The notes under the pieces are model-generated. The model was not told the origin of the DNA, searched no databases, and saw nothing but the letters and a program-made list of their open reading frames with translations. From Nemophila menziesii (taxonomy: Eukaryota > Streptophyta > Magnoliopsida > Boraginales > Hydrophyllaceae), in the NCBI GenBank assembly GCA_029959085.1, contig JARWIR010000010.1, positions 18,807,001 through 18,871,000 on the forward strand: a stretch of DNA of 64,000 nt, read 5' to 3'. Below, piece by piece: positions 11,044 to 22,219 of the stretch (positions are counted from its first letter, which is position 1; each line of letters opens with the position of its first letter). The position numbers and the translations under genes were made by a program.

Positions 11044-11631
11044 TTACCCTACCCCTATCGGGTCCTTGTCAACACTAAGGATATTTGCTAATTGGGGAGG
11101 GATAGAAATATCCCAATTGCCAAACAAATTGCTTAAGAGCTCTTGTCTAGCAACCCAGTCAGCAGCAACATTTCTACTCATAGGAATAAGAGTAAAAGAA
11201 GGACTCGAAAGTTCTGCCAAAAAATAAATATTACAAACAATGTTTTTAATAGAATGATTAGAGAAAGGGAATCCTGAAGATAGGGGCTTCATGATTTGCT
11301 CAGCATCATTCTCTATAATAACGCTTCCAAAAGGATAATCTAAAGCCAACTCTGCTGCTTTAAGGATCCCCGTGGCCTCTGCTTCTAGTATTGAATCTGT
11401 CTCGATTTTCCAACTTTTACCTGCTACAAATCCACCATTAGAATTCCTTACTAAACATGCAATAGCTGATCCTTTATCAGAGAAAGCAGCATCACAGTTT
11501 ATTTTAAATTTATTTGGTGGTGGTTTTTTCCATTTTTCTTTAAATTTTAAATTGTTATATAAATTGGTGTTAGTATTAGTAATAGGCCTTATGTTTTGAT
11601 TTGTGATATCTTCTCCATAAATCTTATCCAT
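11044..11631 (-). pseudogene. LINE RNase H domain (RVT_3)
   Basis: An uninterrupted 195-codon frame with the RNase H fold signatures: FKINCDAAFSDKGSAIACLVR (first Asp), the EAEATGILKAAELA helix (Glu), VIIENDAEQI (second Asp), and ADWVARQ near the C-terminus. In the LINE life cycle such a domain would degrade the RNA strand. The frame begins downstream of the zf-RVT domain after a frameshift, so the domain is separated from the rest of the polyprotein. Confidence 0.75.
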
Positions 11632-11840
11632 AAAGTTAATATCATTAGGGTTTGATATTTTATAGTATTCTTTCCAAGTTTCAATTGAATTATTAATAGT
11701 GATAATAGGGTCACATTTTTTCCACTATATATAAATTTGTTTCTATTCTTCCATATTTGCCAAAGAATTGTACAAATAAGTTCTAATACCCTATCTTTTT
11801 TGTCAAAGGTATTTGTTATTTGTTGGACATAGTTTAAGAT

Positions 11841-12172
11841 TCATTGATCTATTCTATTTGTGCTATCATTATCTGATTTTATATTAAGAGGGCTAGTGAA
11901 CCATACACTTTTGGCCCAAGGGCATCTAAAAAGCATGTGTTCTACTGTTTCAATGTTATTGTTACAAATTTTACATAAATTTGTATCACTACATTTTCTG
12001 TTAAAAAGATTTTCTTCAGTTGGGAGTAAATTTCTAATTGCTCTCCACATGAAATTTCTAATTTTGGTTGGGGTTTCCATATTCCAAATAAGATTCCATA
12101 AATCATTACCCCTAGTGATTGATATTGTTGGTATGTTTTGATTTTTAATAATATCCTTTTGGATTTCTTCAT
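11841..12172 (-). pseudogene. LINE zf-RVT domain
   Basis: Two overlapping minus frames share the domain. It contains NFMWRAIRNLLPTEENLF, then CKICN and HMLFRCPWA, the Cys/His spacing of zf-RVT. A frameshift divides it from the RT part that ends at 12169. Confidence 0.7.
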
Positions 12173-14276
12173 TTTTTTAACTTATGGTATGTTTCTTTAA
12201 TTGTATATATACCATTTTTGCAGAAATTAATGCAAAGAAGGTCTTCACATTCTACTTTAGGTATTATCATTTTTTCTATTTTATCACTAGCCTCTTTGTT
12301 ATAGAGTTTTCTTACTAGGTCAATATTCCAAGTTTTATCAACTTTCACGAGTTGTTTGGCATTTGTTACAGCACTATCCTTTGGTTTTATAATGCTGTTA
12401 TTATTACTAATCCAATTGTGTTCATGTAATTTAATATTGGCTCCATTACCTATTTTCCACTTTATATTATTCTCAAAAGTTTCTCTACCTATTAGAATGC
12501 TTCTCCATCCCCAAGAGGGAGAGCTTCCTAATTTGGCTTCTAAGAAATCACAATTATGAAAATATTTTCCTTTTAACAGTTTATAGAGTAAGGATTCTTT
12601 TTTATTAGCAATATTCCAAGCTTGTTTGCCTAGTAGTTCTTTGTTCATTAGGTGAAGGTCTCTAAAACCAAGTCCACCATCAAATTTGGATAAGGTTAAA
12701 AGATCCCATTTAGCCCAATGGATTCTTTTTTTTCCCTTGTCACCCCACCAAAATTGTGCAATGATAGAGTGTAATTGATTTACTATCTTTTTGGGAAATA
12801 TAAAATTAGACATCATATAGTTAGGTAAACTTTGAATGATGGCTTTGATAAGTATTTCTTTTCCCCCTTCAGAAAGGAATAAAGTTTTCCAGTTTTCCAA
12901 TCTTTGTAGGACCTTATCAACTAGAAATTGAAGGTCTTTTGATTTTGATCTACTCTATTCTGTAGGAAGACCTAAATAGTTTCCAAGATTATGTGTTTTT
13001 TTTCATATTTAGCCTAGCTGCCATCACATTTTGAAGAAATGTTGGTGTATTAGGACTAAAGCTTACTCCGCATTTATTAAGATTTAGACAGAGGCCTGTC
13101 CCATTCTTATAAATATTCATGATTTCCATAAAGGATTGTATTTCTATATTCTCAGCTTTAAGAAAAAATAGGCTATCATAAGCAAAAAGGAGATGAGTAA
13201 TTTCAGGGCACTTATTTCCTATTTTGATTCCTTGTATTAATTGTTTTTCTTTTTTGTCCCTTACCAGATCATTTAGGGTTTGTGATATTAGGCAAAAGAT
13301 CAAAGGTGAGAGGGGGTCCCCTTGTTTTATGCCTCTAGTTGGTTTTTCTAATTGGTGGGTTTCACCATTGATAATGACAGAGTATGTTACAGAGGTAATG
13401 CAAATCATTAGTTTCCTTATCCAATCTCTATTAAAACCCATTTTTAACATGAGATCTTGAAGAAAATCCCATTCAACATATTCATAAGCTTTTTGAATAT
13501 CAGCTTTAATAACTACCCTATTTTATTTTATTTCCTTCTTTTGATATGAGTAATGATTTCATGGGCAATCATAGTATTTTCTTGTATTACTCTATTTGGT
13601 AGGAATGCACTTTGATTTTCCCCTACTAGTGAGTTCATATATGGTTGTAATCTGTTGACCAAAATTCTAGCTATGATTTTATAAATAAAGTTAGAGCAGC
13701 TAATAGGTCTGTAGTATTTTATATTAGTAGGTTTACTAATTTTTGGTATAAGGGTGATAATAGTTTGATTAATCTCAGATAGATCCCCTTTATTGTTCCA
13801 GAAGTTATTAATAACTCTCATAAGGTCTAGTTTTATAATTTCCCAGTAATGTCTGAAGAAATTTCCATTGTATCCATCAGGTCTTGGGGCCTTGTTAGGT
13901 CCCAGTTCCCAGGTGGCTTTTTTAACTTCCTCCTCATTGATGGGTTTATTGAGGTTATTAGCTGATATAGTATCAATCTTGGTGGAGATAACATCAATAG
14001 TATTATTATAATCGCTTTTACCCACAGAAGTGAATATATTATTGAAATAATTAATAATTTTATTGTTTATATCACTTTTATTCTCTAACCATATACCATT
14101 ATCATTAGTAATATTGGTAATGTTATTTCTTTTTCTTCTTTCTTTAGTGCAGGCATGATAATATTTAGTATTTTTCTCCCCTTTATCAAGCCAGAGATTT
14201 TTTGGATCCAGTCTTCCAGAAATTTTCTTCTCTTTCCAAGTATCCTCCAACTCCTTAATCGTGTTGTTATATTCAT
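12169..14276 (-). pseudogene. LINE reverse transcriptase, catalytic Asp lost
   Basis: RT fingers/palm/thumb in three pieces. 13528-14250 carries NKAPRPDGYNGNF and YYRPISCSNFIYKI. 12989-13450 carries GIKQGDPLSPLIFCL, followed by LLFAYDSLFFLKA, where related elements have F/YADD; the second box residue here is Tyr. 12169-12900 carries the thumb and the connection GGLGFRDLHLMNKELLGKQAW. The pieces are offset by frameshifts near 13510 and 12950. Catalysis is not expected because of the FAYD box as well as the breaks. Confidence 0.8.
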
Positions 14277-14467
14277 CCCAATTGAAGTTGGGGTTATCAG
14301 AATAAGAAATAAATTCTAATTTTTTTATAAGTTTATCAATTTAGATCTTGTTATTTCCAAAAAATTTCCTATTCCATTCCCTTAGTGCCAAACTGCACTT
14401 TTTAAATTTGAAATTGATAACACTATTGGGGTTACCTCTAAGGGTTTTGAATTCATTCCAAACTTTT

Positions 14468-15240
14468 TTAATAATATTCAGACAATTTGACAGTTGTCCA
14501 GAAATTTTCAAAGTAAAACCTTATTTTTCTATAGTTATTACTCTTATCATGATGAAGTACTAATAGACAATGGTCAGAACCTATAGCAGGAATGACCGCT
14601 GTCCAAGCATTAGGAAATAAGGCATCCCAAAGGGAGTTATGTAAGGTCCTGTCTAGAATGGCCTTAATTAATTTATTATTAGCTCTTTTATTTGTCCAAG
14701 TAAACTTACACCCATACGAGGTTGTTTCATCTAGACAATGAAGGTTAATAAAATTATTGAAATTAATAATTGATTTTTTATGGCAAATATTACCACCTAA
14801 TTTCTCATTAAGAAATCTAATACAATTAAAATCCCCTAAAATAGACCAAGCAAAGTTATGGGGCTTAAGTGCATTTAATAAATTGAGTGACATTTCTTTC
14901 TTAGAATAATAGGGGCTAAGATAGACATATGTATAGTAAATGGGGTCATTTTTATCATTATATAAAACAGTGTGGATAAAATATTCTGAAACTTTCAATA
15001 CTTTCATTTCCACACCATCTTTCACGAAGAGGGCTAATCCTCCTTTAATTCCGATAGGTCTACTGTTCTAAGCAGTTTCATATCAATTAAATTAGCAAGA
15101 TTATATAAGGTATTGAAACCATTCTTAGTTTCAGATAAGAAGAATACCTCTGGTCGGTGTTTCGAGCAGAGGTCATGAGTCGCCTGGACTGTCAGTGGAT
15201 TGCCGATTCCCTGACAGTTCTAGGCGATTTGGATCATTGA
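14468..15240 (-). pseudogene. LINE AP-type endonuclease domain
   Basis: The N-terminal motif appears as NCQGIGNPLTVQA near 15220, with a stop replacing the usual Trp before it; VFFLSETKNG follows near 15150. The main frame (14468-15025) continues through WSILGDFNCIR, FTWTNKRANN, LDRTLHN and GSDHCLLVL, the endonuclease/exonuclease/phosphatase signatures including the catalytic SDH. In live L1 elements it nicks the target to prime reverse transcription. Stops between 15025 and 15240 break it. Confidence 0.75.
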
Positions 15241-15349
15241 TGGTGATGGAGTTGATCTAGCCCAACTCCAGAAAGCTTGTCCCCTTCATCGTTATCTTCA
15301 TTATCCTTTGATTCATCATCGTTTGCTTCAGTTTGCACACTCCACTCAT

Positions 15350-15860
15350 TAATTAGTTTTACTAAATGTTCATCAAGAGATGAGTTATAGAGTTTACGAA
15401 TTTCATAAATTAAAATCATATCCATTTTATTGTCAAACTAGTGTATTTGGCGAAACATACACATTCATTTTGCTAACGATCTGTTTATCAAAAGATAAAT
15501 TTTCATAAGTTAAAATCTCATACTTTTTTTTTGTTACAAACGTATGTATCTGCAATAACATACACATTCATATGTTCATCAAGAGATGAATTAAAAGATC
15601 ACTAACTTCATACATCAGGATCATATCCTTTTTTTGGTTACAAACTCTTGTATGTGGCTTAATTCTGTTATATATATTTTCATCATTCATTCTGCTATAT
15701 AGCTTTCCATCATTCATTCTGCTATATAGCTTTTCATCATTAATTCTACTATATAGAATTTCATCATTCATTCTGCTATATAGCTTTTCATCAAGAGATG
15801 AATTAACAAGTAAATAAATTAAAAACTCATCTGTTTTTTTGTTACAAAAAAATGTATCTG
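15350..15860. repeat. degenerate higher-order repeat containing a 27-bp minisatellite
   Basis: A diverged unit recurs about four times, marked by TTCATCAAGAGATGA at 15369, about 15484 (mutated), 15575 and 15787, each followed or preceded by TTTTTTGTTACAAA and ACATACACATTCAT blocks. One copy is expanded by four 27-bp units at 15681-15788 (CATCATTCATTCTGCTATAT plus seven bases). On the minus strand this lies in an open frame (15568-16014) and encodes repeated KLYSRMNDE-like 9-residue units. Its relation to the neighbouring LINE is not known. Confidence 0.75.
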
Positions 15861-16548
15861 CCGCCGTGTCATACACAGAGGCAAATAGTTTTACTGGAAA
15901 GCCCAAATTCTCACCAGGCCCATAAGGACTGGTTCTTGATTTTGGGTTGTTGGCCTGGTGGAGCGTACGGTTCTGTTGGAGAAGAGAGGCATAGCGCTGC
16001 ACCATTGGAGACAAAGCTCTGCATCATATTTGGATCCAAAGCTCTGCACCATTTTTTTGTTGACAAGGCCAAGGAGAAGAGGCTACAGGCTTCAAAACAG
16101 AGAGGGTGGAAACGCTTGTGTGGCCGGTGGAAGGAGGAGTGGCTAGGTTGGGTGTTATAGGGGTGATTTGGGGATTTAGGGTTTGCTTTTGATTTGGGGA
16201 AAAGGGTTGGGTTGGCCAGAAGAGGGAAAGAGGTATGATAAAAAGAATTTGTAGGGTGAGCTGTTTTGGATTGGTGGTGGTGGCCGGCTCTATGAAGGTG
16301 GAGGTGGCGGCGCTTATTTAAAAGTGGTGGTGGTGGGGGTTTTTTGGGTTTTGTGCCAGAGAGCATTTCGGCTCTCTCGTGATAGGCGAACAAAAAGTCG
16401 CACTGACATTTAAACAACCTATTTTCTTTTTTAATATTTTCATTTAAAATAAAAATAATTAAATAGTAATCATGAGAAAAAACGTAGTAACCTATTATAT
16501 ATATTATTTACATTAAGATCAGACAATTCCTATTATAAAGAAGAAATC
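15861..16548. other. unassigned GC-richer region
   Basis: Open frames exist on both strands. The 168-codon minus frame at 15911-16417 is rich in Pro, His and Ser with a KPPPPP stretch, and reads like low-complexity translation of a GC-rich leader. It might be the 5' UTR/ORF1 start of the LINE ending at 15240, but no DUF4283 or CCHC motif is seen. I do not call a gene. Confidence 0.35.
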
Positions 16549-18899
16549 AATTTTTTTTTATTACTGGTGTGATTATTTCGTCTAAACTTTATCTTCTAAT
16601 GTTCTTGCTTATTATATCGACCTCTTGGTCTGTGACCTTTGATCTGATGAGAAAAAATCAACGAGATTCCTTTCGTCAGTTTCTTGATCCTACAAACTGC
16701 TTGACCATCTTAATAATAAACTGTTGATGGTTTATTTATACGTCGTATAATCCCGAGACTGCTAATATATAATAGTGCGTACATCAGAACCTTTTATGAC
16801 TTCTTCAGTTGCTTTTAAGACTGCTACTACTTCACCTTCCTCAAGTACTCGGCACAACACCAGTCCCCCCATAACCACCTGGTGGCATGTTACCCTGTTA
16901 ATAACAATTGCAATCCACATCATTTCGTATTTTTGACAAACTAAGTATCACAAAAATATTCAATCTCTGTATCATGATGTGGACTTGTTTCTGTTACCGT
17001 TGTCCTATCCTCGTTTGTTGGTTCTTGGTGATCATTCCTTTCAATCCAGCATGATGCAAAAAGCTCTATATTTTGCTGTTCAATTGTTCTTATTATTTGA
17101 TCAACATTAAATCTCCTTCCTTCATGACGTCGAGTCATCTTCACTTCCCAAATACCCCATAAAGTGAACAAGATATAGGCGGTTATGGCCTGCTTCTTCC
17201 AACCTACCTTCTCGTATATACACACTATTCTCAACACCCCTTATGCTAGTTTGACTTGTCTTTTAGAATTACTAGTTACATTATTGCTCATGTTAGTGAT
17301 TATGTTTGTCAATTGTTTTCTCGTTAATTAATTTCTATTCCTTCGTTCCGTCAATTCATTTTTAGTCAAATTAATTTTCTTGTGAACGGATTTTGTCTAT
17401 TCATCTATCCATATTTGGAGTGTTGTTGCTGCCCACACTAGCCGGTTTTCATGGCGTGTAAGAAGAAGGTGTTCGACAGTTTCCTTATTATCTAAGCACG
17501 TTGGAAAATTTGATGTTGTAACGTTTACTTTGAGCGGGGTTCCTTGCCATTAGTATTGCATTGTTACACGTTTTCCATGCAAAATGTCGCATTTTTGTTG
17601 GCACGTTGTTTTTCCAAATTTGTTGCCAAATTATGTGATCATTCTATTATCCTATTGCTGTCATTTCTTCCACTTGAGTATGATATCTCGATTTAGTCAT
17701 GTATATGTCATTCCTTGTAATTGGCCATATAAATCTATATTTTGCTTGTGGTTGTAGCAGTTTAATGTTATTTATTGATACTTTTGCCAGTTTTGTGAAG
17801 AGTTCCTCTAAATATTTTTTATTCCATCCACATCCTTCCAAATTTGTAAGTTGTGATACTTTGTTCAAGTTACATCCTTTTATTTTTTGCATAGAAAAGT
17901 TTGTTTTTATCCATCTATCGGTCATATGTTGACTAAGTTTCCCATTTCTACCATATACATTCCATGAGTTTGAAAATATTCTCTTCCATGCAAAATACTT
18001 ACTTATGACCATGGCTTGGATTGCCTTATACTTGCCTCCACAAATATTGTCTTTGTATGTAAATTCCTTTTAACACTTGTGCTACTAAGGACTCTGTGTT
18101 CTGCAAATCGTTCATTCATGTGCTGCTAGTAGCGTTGTATTCACCTTCTCGGAAATTATGAATACCAATCACCAAATAGCCTTACCTATAACTATTTTTT
18201 CCACATTACCAAGTGTATTATGTTCCTGGTCCTGGATTACCACAAAAAATTATCAATCATACTAGTTACATTTTACAAAATTTTATAGGAAATTTAAGAA
18301 TTGACAGAGTAGGTAGGTATAACATGTAAAACTGCTTTAATGAGCACTTCTTTCTCGCCTTATGATAAAAAAAATGTTGCTTCCCTCCATGAGCTTTTGT
18401 AAAAAAATTCTCTAGTCTATCTCAGAGACTCAAAATTTTATATTTGATGACATAATGATATTTCTATATATGAAAAAGTATATTTCTTCACTCGACATGC
18501 AAATTTTTTATGGTTCTCTGAATAATATCCTTTGGAGTATGCCTGCTAAAACAAATGGATGACTTGTTAAAGTTAAATATGTTGACATGAACATTCACAA
18601 TAGGAGGTTAATACTTCATTGAAAGCTTCAATTTATGTTCCTGTAAAGATATGAAAACAGAGAGTCATCAACAAAAAGTAAGTGGGTAAGGTTGGGACAA
18701 TTCTCGGTTACCCTTATTTTGTCAATTTGTTTGTTTTAATTATTAGGGTTATCACTTTTCCTTCCGTGAACATTAGATTTTATTTAACACCTTTCTTGTA
18801 TAAGACTTATAAGAGCGTCCGTCATCAAACTGAATAAAATCGGAGACAAAGGGTCATCTTGTTGAAACTCCCTGGATGGGGTAAATTGAGGTAATGCTT
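16549..18899 (-). mobile_element. L1-type LINE 3' half, degenerate
   Basis: The T-run at 16551-16560 marks the poly(A) end. On the minus strand, RT motifs appear at 18840-18895 (SREFQQDDPLSPILFSL) and 18660-18690 (LTHLLFVDDSLF, an FVDD box), the RT thumb/connection at 17647-18012, and the post-zf-RVT part at 16941-17237 (ILFTLWGIWEVK). Frames are broken throughout. It ends at 18899, exactly where the gypsy-type LTR begins, so the LTR inserted into or deleted part of this LINE. Confidence 0.7.
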
Positions 18900-20203
18900 T
18901 GATGTCTCCATATTTGTGATGAATTAAACTAGTTTAGAGACATCATTTTAGGTGTTTTATGTTCTTAGTTGAAGGATCTTTCCCTATTAATTGATAGTTT
19001 CTTAATTCATGCCTTGATTTGGAGGTTTATTACTTTTCAAGCGTTTTTAGTGTAATTTGTGTGTTAAATGAAGCTCTTAGGTATAATGAATATATTAGAT
19101 TCCAAATCAATGATAAGGAGTTAAGAAAATAAGATCCAAGGGGAAATCAAGAGTTAAAAGGAAAGAATCTGCTTTAGGAAAGTGAAAAGCTGCAAAAGTT
19201 GTTGTCCAGCTGTGAAGACATCTAGACATCTAGTATTTTGAATGTTGCAGAAAATCGACAAGGAATTTGAAGGATCCCTTTGAGATTTAGAAATTTCTTT
19301 GCATTGCGGTCGTTTCGATATAATATCACTGGATTTGGATAAGTAACGAAGGAGTTATGAATTTTACAAACTTCTAAGGTCAGCCAGTCACTATTATTTA
19401 AGAATACGAATTAGAGTTAAATTTGGACTCTATAACTTGGGGAACACTCTAGGTTTTGACAATACACCTATAAATATGACTACCTACCTTTGTAAATAGG
19501 TCTTTGCACAGTCCTTAGTTAATGTTACACTTAGAGATCATCCAGGAAAACAAGCTGATAATATGTATTTTATCTTTAATATTATTTCTTCTAATATGAA
19601 CTAATTTTATCCACACCTTGGGTTTGAATATGTATAATCTTTGAATTAAAATTCTATATTTATGTTATTTGGGAAAATGACCTTTAATTGATTGAGATTC
19701 TTATTACATATCTATGTTATGTGCTTTGAATTAATGTATGTAGTCCTAACTAGTGCACGAGTCCAAAGTTACCCCATTAGTAGTTGCATTGTCGTCCTGA
19801 CGAGGGATTCAATTGTTGACATCACTACATAATCGTCTAGTGTGTGGTAGTAATCCTGACGGGCTTGCCTAACTAAAAAGTCATTAACGTTTGATTTAAC
19901 CACGATCATTGCGCAGGGTCCCCCTACCCAAGTCCCTTGGTTGTGTTCAGGTTGCCTTCTAAGTCTACCCTGACGGGAGTTAGGAAGATTATAGAATTCT
20001 GGATATTTATACTTGCTTAAAGCTTAATCACATTGATAATTAGAATACTAATTTAGAAGGATAGGTGCATACTAGAAAACTCGAGCTATATTCTCATCTC
20101 CATTCTCCTTACTTATTTATGTGCATGCGTTTAATTATTATTTACTTTAATTCTAATTCAGAAAAAATAAAAAATAAATTTATCTCTTTATTATTGTTGT
20201 AGC
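18900..20203 (+). repeat. gypsy-type LTR copy 1 (plus), 3'-truncated
   Basis: Starts TGATGTCTCC and matches copies at 20204-27136, 29475-31027 and 41012-41729. Shared blocks include GAGACATCATTTTAGG, GGTCGTTTCGATATAA, CTAGTGTGTGGTAGT, CCTGACGGGCTTG, CCCTACCCAAGTCCCTT and CTACCCTGACGGGAGTTAG. It stops about 250 bases before the expected end, where copy 2 abuts it in inverse orientation. No coding content. Confidence 0.65.
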
Positions 20204-21419
20204 TGGTAGGGTGTGATAAAATAATGGATAAAATAAGACAACTGAGCACCCTAACCAATCATCTTACTCACTACAAGTATCACAGGTGGTACGCAAGTTT
20301 TAATAATAAGTTCAAATTCGTTCTCAGGGACTTAGTGTGTTATACGAATGGATTACAAGAAAGCATAGTAAGAATTAGTAGCAAAGAATTTAAGACAATA
20401 AAATAAATATGAAGAATAGTGAAGAGATTAATTAAACTAAAGACAATGCAATAAAATAAAGATGTAAGAATAAGATGAGAAGTATAGCTTAGGTTTGCTA
20501 GTAGGCACTTATCCTTCTATTTTTTTCTACTAGTTAATAAGGGTGATTAAAGCTCTTAAAGTAAGTAGACATGATTCTATATTCCTCGTAACCCCCTTCC
20601 GGGTAGACTCAGGTGGCGACCTAAAAATTACCAGGGGACCTGGGTAAGGGGACCCTGCGCAATGATCGATGGTTAAATCTCAAACCCTAATGACTATCTA
20701 GTTAAGCAAGACCTTCCAGATCACTACCACACACTAGACATTTATGTGGTGTTTCAACAATTAGACACCCCTTCCGGGTGACCATCCAACTGCTATTAAT
20801 GGGGTAATCTATACACATGCACTAGCAAGAACTACATTCAATATATCAAAGCACATAAAAAAAATATAAAGATTAAGAAGCTAAAATCAATTTAAAAAGG
20901 TTTTTCCAAATAAACTTATATAGAAGAAAATAGAATTCAAATATTATACATATGCAAAACCCAAGCTATGGTAAAATCAGTTCATGCTTACAAGAATAAA
21001 ACTAAAATAAAGATACATACTGTCAACTCGCTTCTCTTGAATGACTTCTATGAAACTAAGGACTACTAATTGAGCAAGGATGGGAAAGGACATGTTTAAT
21101 ATGATATGATGGTGTATTTATAGGTGTTTAGAAGATCCTAGGTCAAAATATTGAGAGGAAGGCAAGTAATTGGAATCCTTTTTCAATTCAATTTCGTTTA
21201 CTAAAATATCAGTGAGGATAAACACTTCTCACTATTTTGATCATATCTCCTTTGTTATTGGTCTAATTTTCACCTACTTTATATCGAAACGACCGAAGAG
21301 AAAAGATCTATCTTTACTCTTGTGAAAGCTCATCCAAATTCCAAGCCGATTTGAATATATCTCCACTTTAGTAGACATAGCTGCCAAATTTCAGATTTAC
21401 TTGCCAGCTTTTCCTTTCC
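20204..21419 (-). repeat. gypsy-type LTR copy 2 (minus), 3' part
   Basis: On the plus strand it begins TGGTAGGGTGTGATAAAA, the inverse of the LTR 3' end (TTATCACACC...CCA). It runs as the mirror image of copy 1 until it is cut by the LINE tail at 21420, and resumes at 26824. Total without the LINE is about 1.53 kb, the same length as copy 3, so this copy looks complete. Confidence 0.65.
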
Positions 21420-21591
21420 TTTTTTTTTTTGATCGGCAAATCAGAAAATATATTAAAGGAGCACCAACAAGCAATGTTTTACACCTTAGGCCTACTATAA
21501 CTATCGGGCCATTACATTAATAAAAATAAAACATTGGGCTACCTATTACAATGGGCTAAACATAGGGCCAACTATTACATTAGTTTAAAAG

Positions 21592-21975
21592 CTAACTATT
21601 ACAAATTTTTTCAGCCACTTCATACGCGTTTCTACATTTGAATCTTCTTCTTCTCAATTTGACTGCAGCAAAAGAGATAATTCGATTGAACACCCTATCT
21701 TCATTCATTTCATCATCGCCATGATCCCTTGAGTTCCTTTCACCCCATATAAAGTAAATGTAAGCAGTAATACAAACACTAATGATCAACATCTCCGGAT
21801 TAGGGCACACATTCTGAATTTCATCCAACAAACACATAATCGAATTTGGCGACTTGATATTGCAGATACACATAATCCGATTACGAATGTTTTTTGAAAA
21901 CTTACATTTGATGAGTAAATGCTCAATATCTTCAGGGTTGTGCTTGCATAACACACAATCAGGCGAAATTGACAA
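21592..21975 (-). pseudogene. LINE zf-RVT / C-terminal domain
   Basis: A 127-codon frame with CVLCKHNPEDIEHLLIKC (zinc ligands), then AYIYFIWGERNSR and an arginine-rich tail (KLRRRRFKCRN), the usual end of ORF2 in this family. It is separated from the RT by frame breaks in 21980-22220. Confidence 0.7.
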
Positions 21976-22219
21976 CCCTACTCAATCATTCGATTTCTAG
22001 TTGACAATCTATACAAGGTAGCTAACCAAGATTTAAATGAACAACGAGGAATATTACCTTTATCCCAAATCACTTTGCTCTAAGAGACAACCTCTCTAGC
22101 CACAGTAATAATTATGAGGGTCTTCTTGAATGAAAATTGATTTTTCTTGCTCTCAGACCAAGTAATAATATCAAAGTTAGGAGAAAGTACAATTGACTAA
22201 ACTGTAGGTAGTAGTTTGC

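Larger units (their letters stand above)
10988..15240 (-). mobile_element. L1-type LINE, ORF2 nearly complete but inactive
   Basis: Minus-strand non-LTR retrotransposon. Order along the minus strand: endonuclease (15240-14468), reverse transcriptase (14276-12169), zf-RVT (12172-11841), RNase H (11631-11044), then a 3' UTR and a short poly(A) seen as the T-run near 10988-10995. Frames change several times and the RT active-site box is mutated. ORF1 (a DUF4283/CCHC protein in relatives) is not visible upstream; a minisatellite region stands there instead. Confidence 0.82.

Noticed and set aside
15852..16417. Several overlapping frames on both strands
   Set aside because: GC-rich low-complexity translations without a recognised domain; kept only as an unassigned region.
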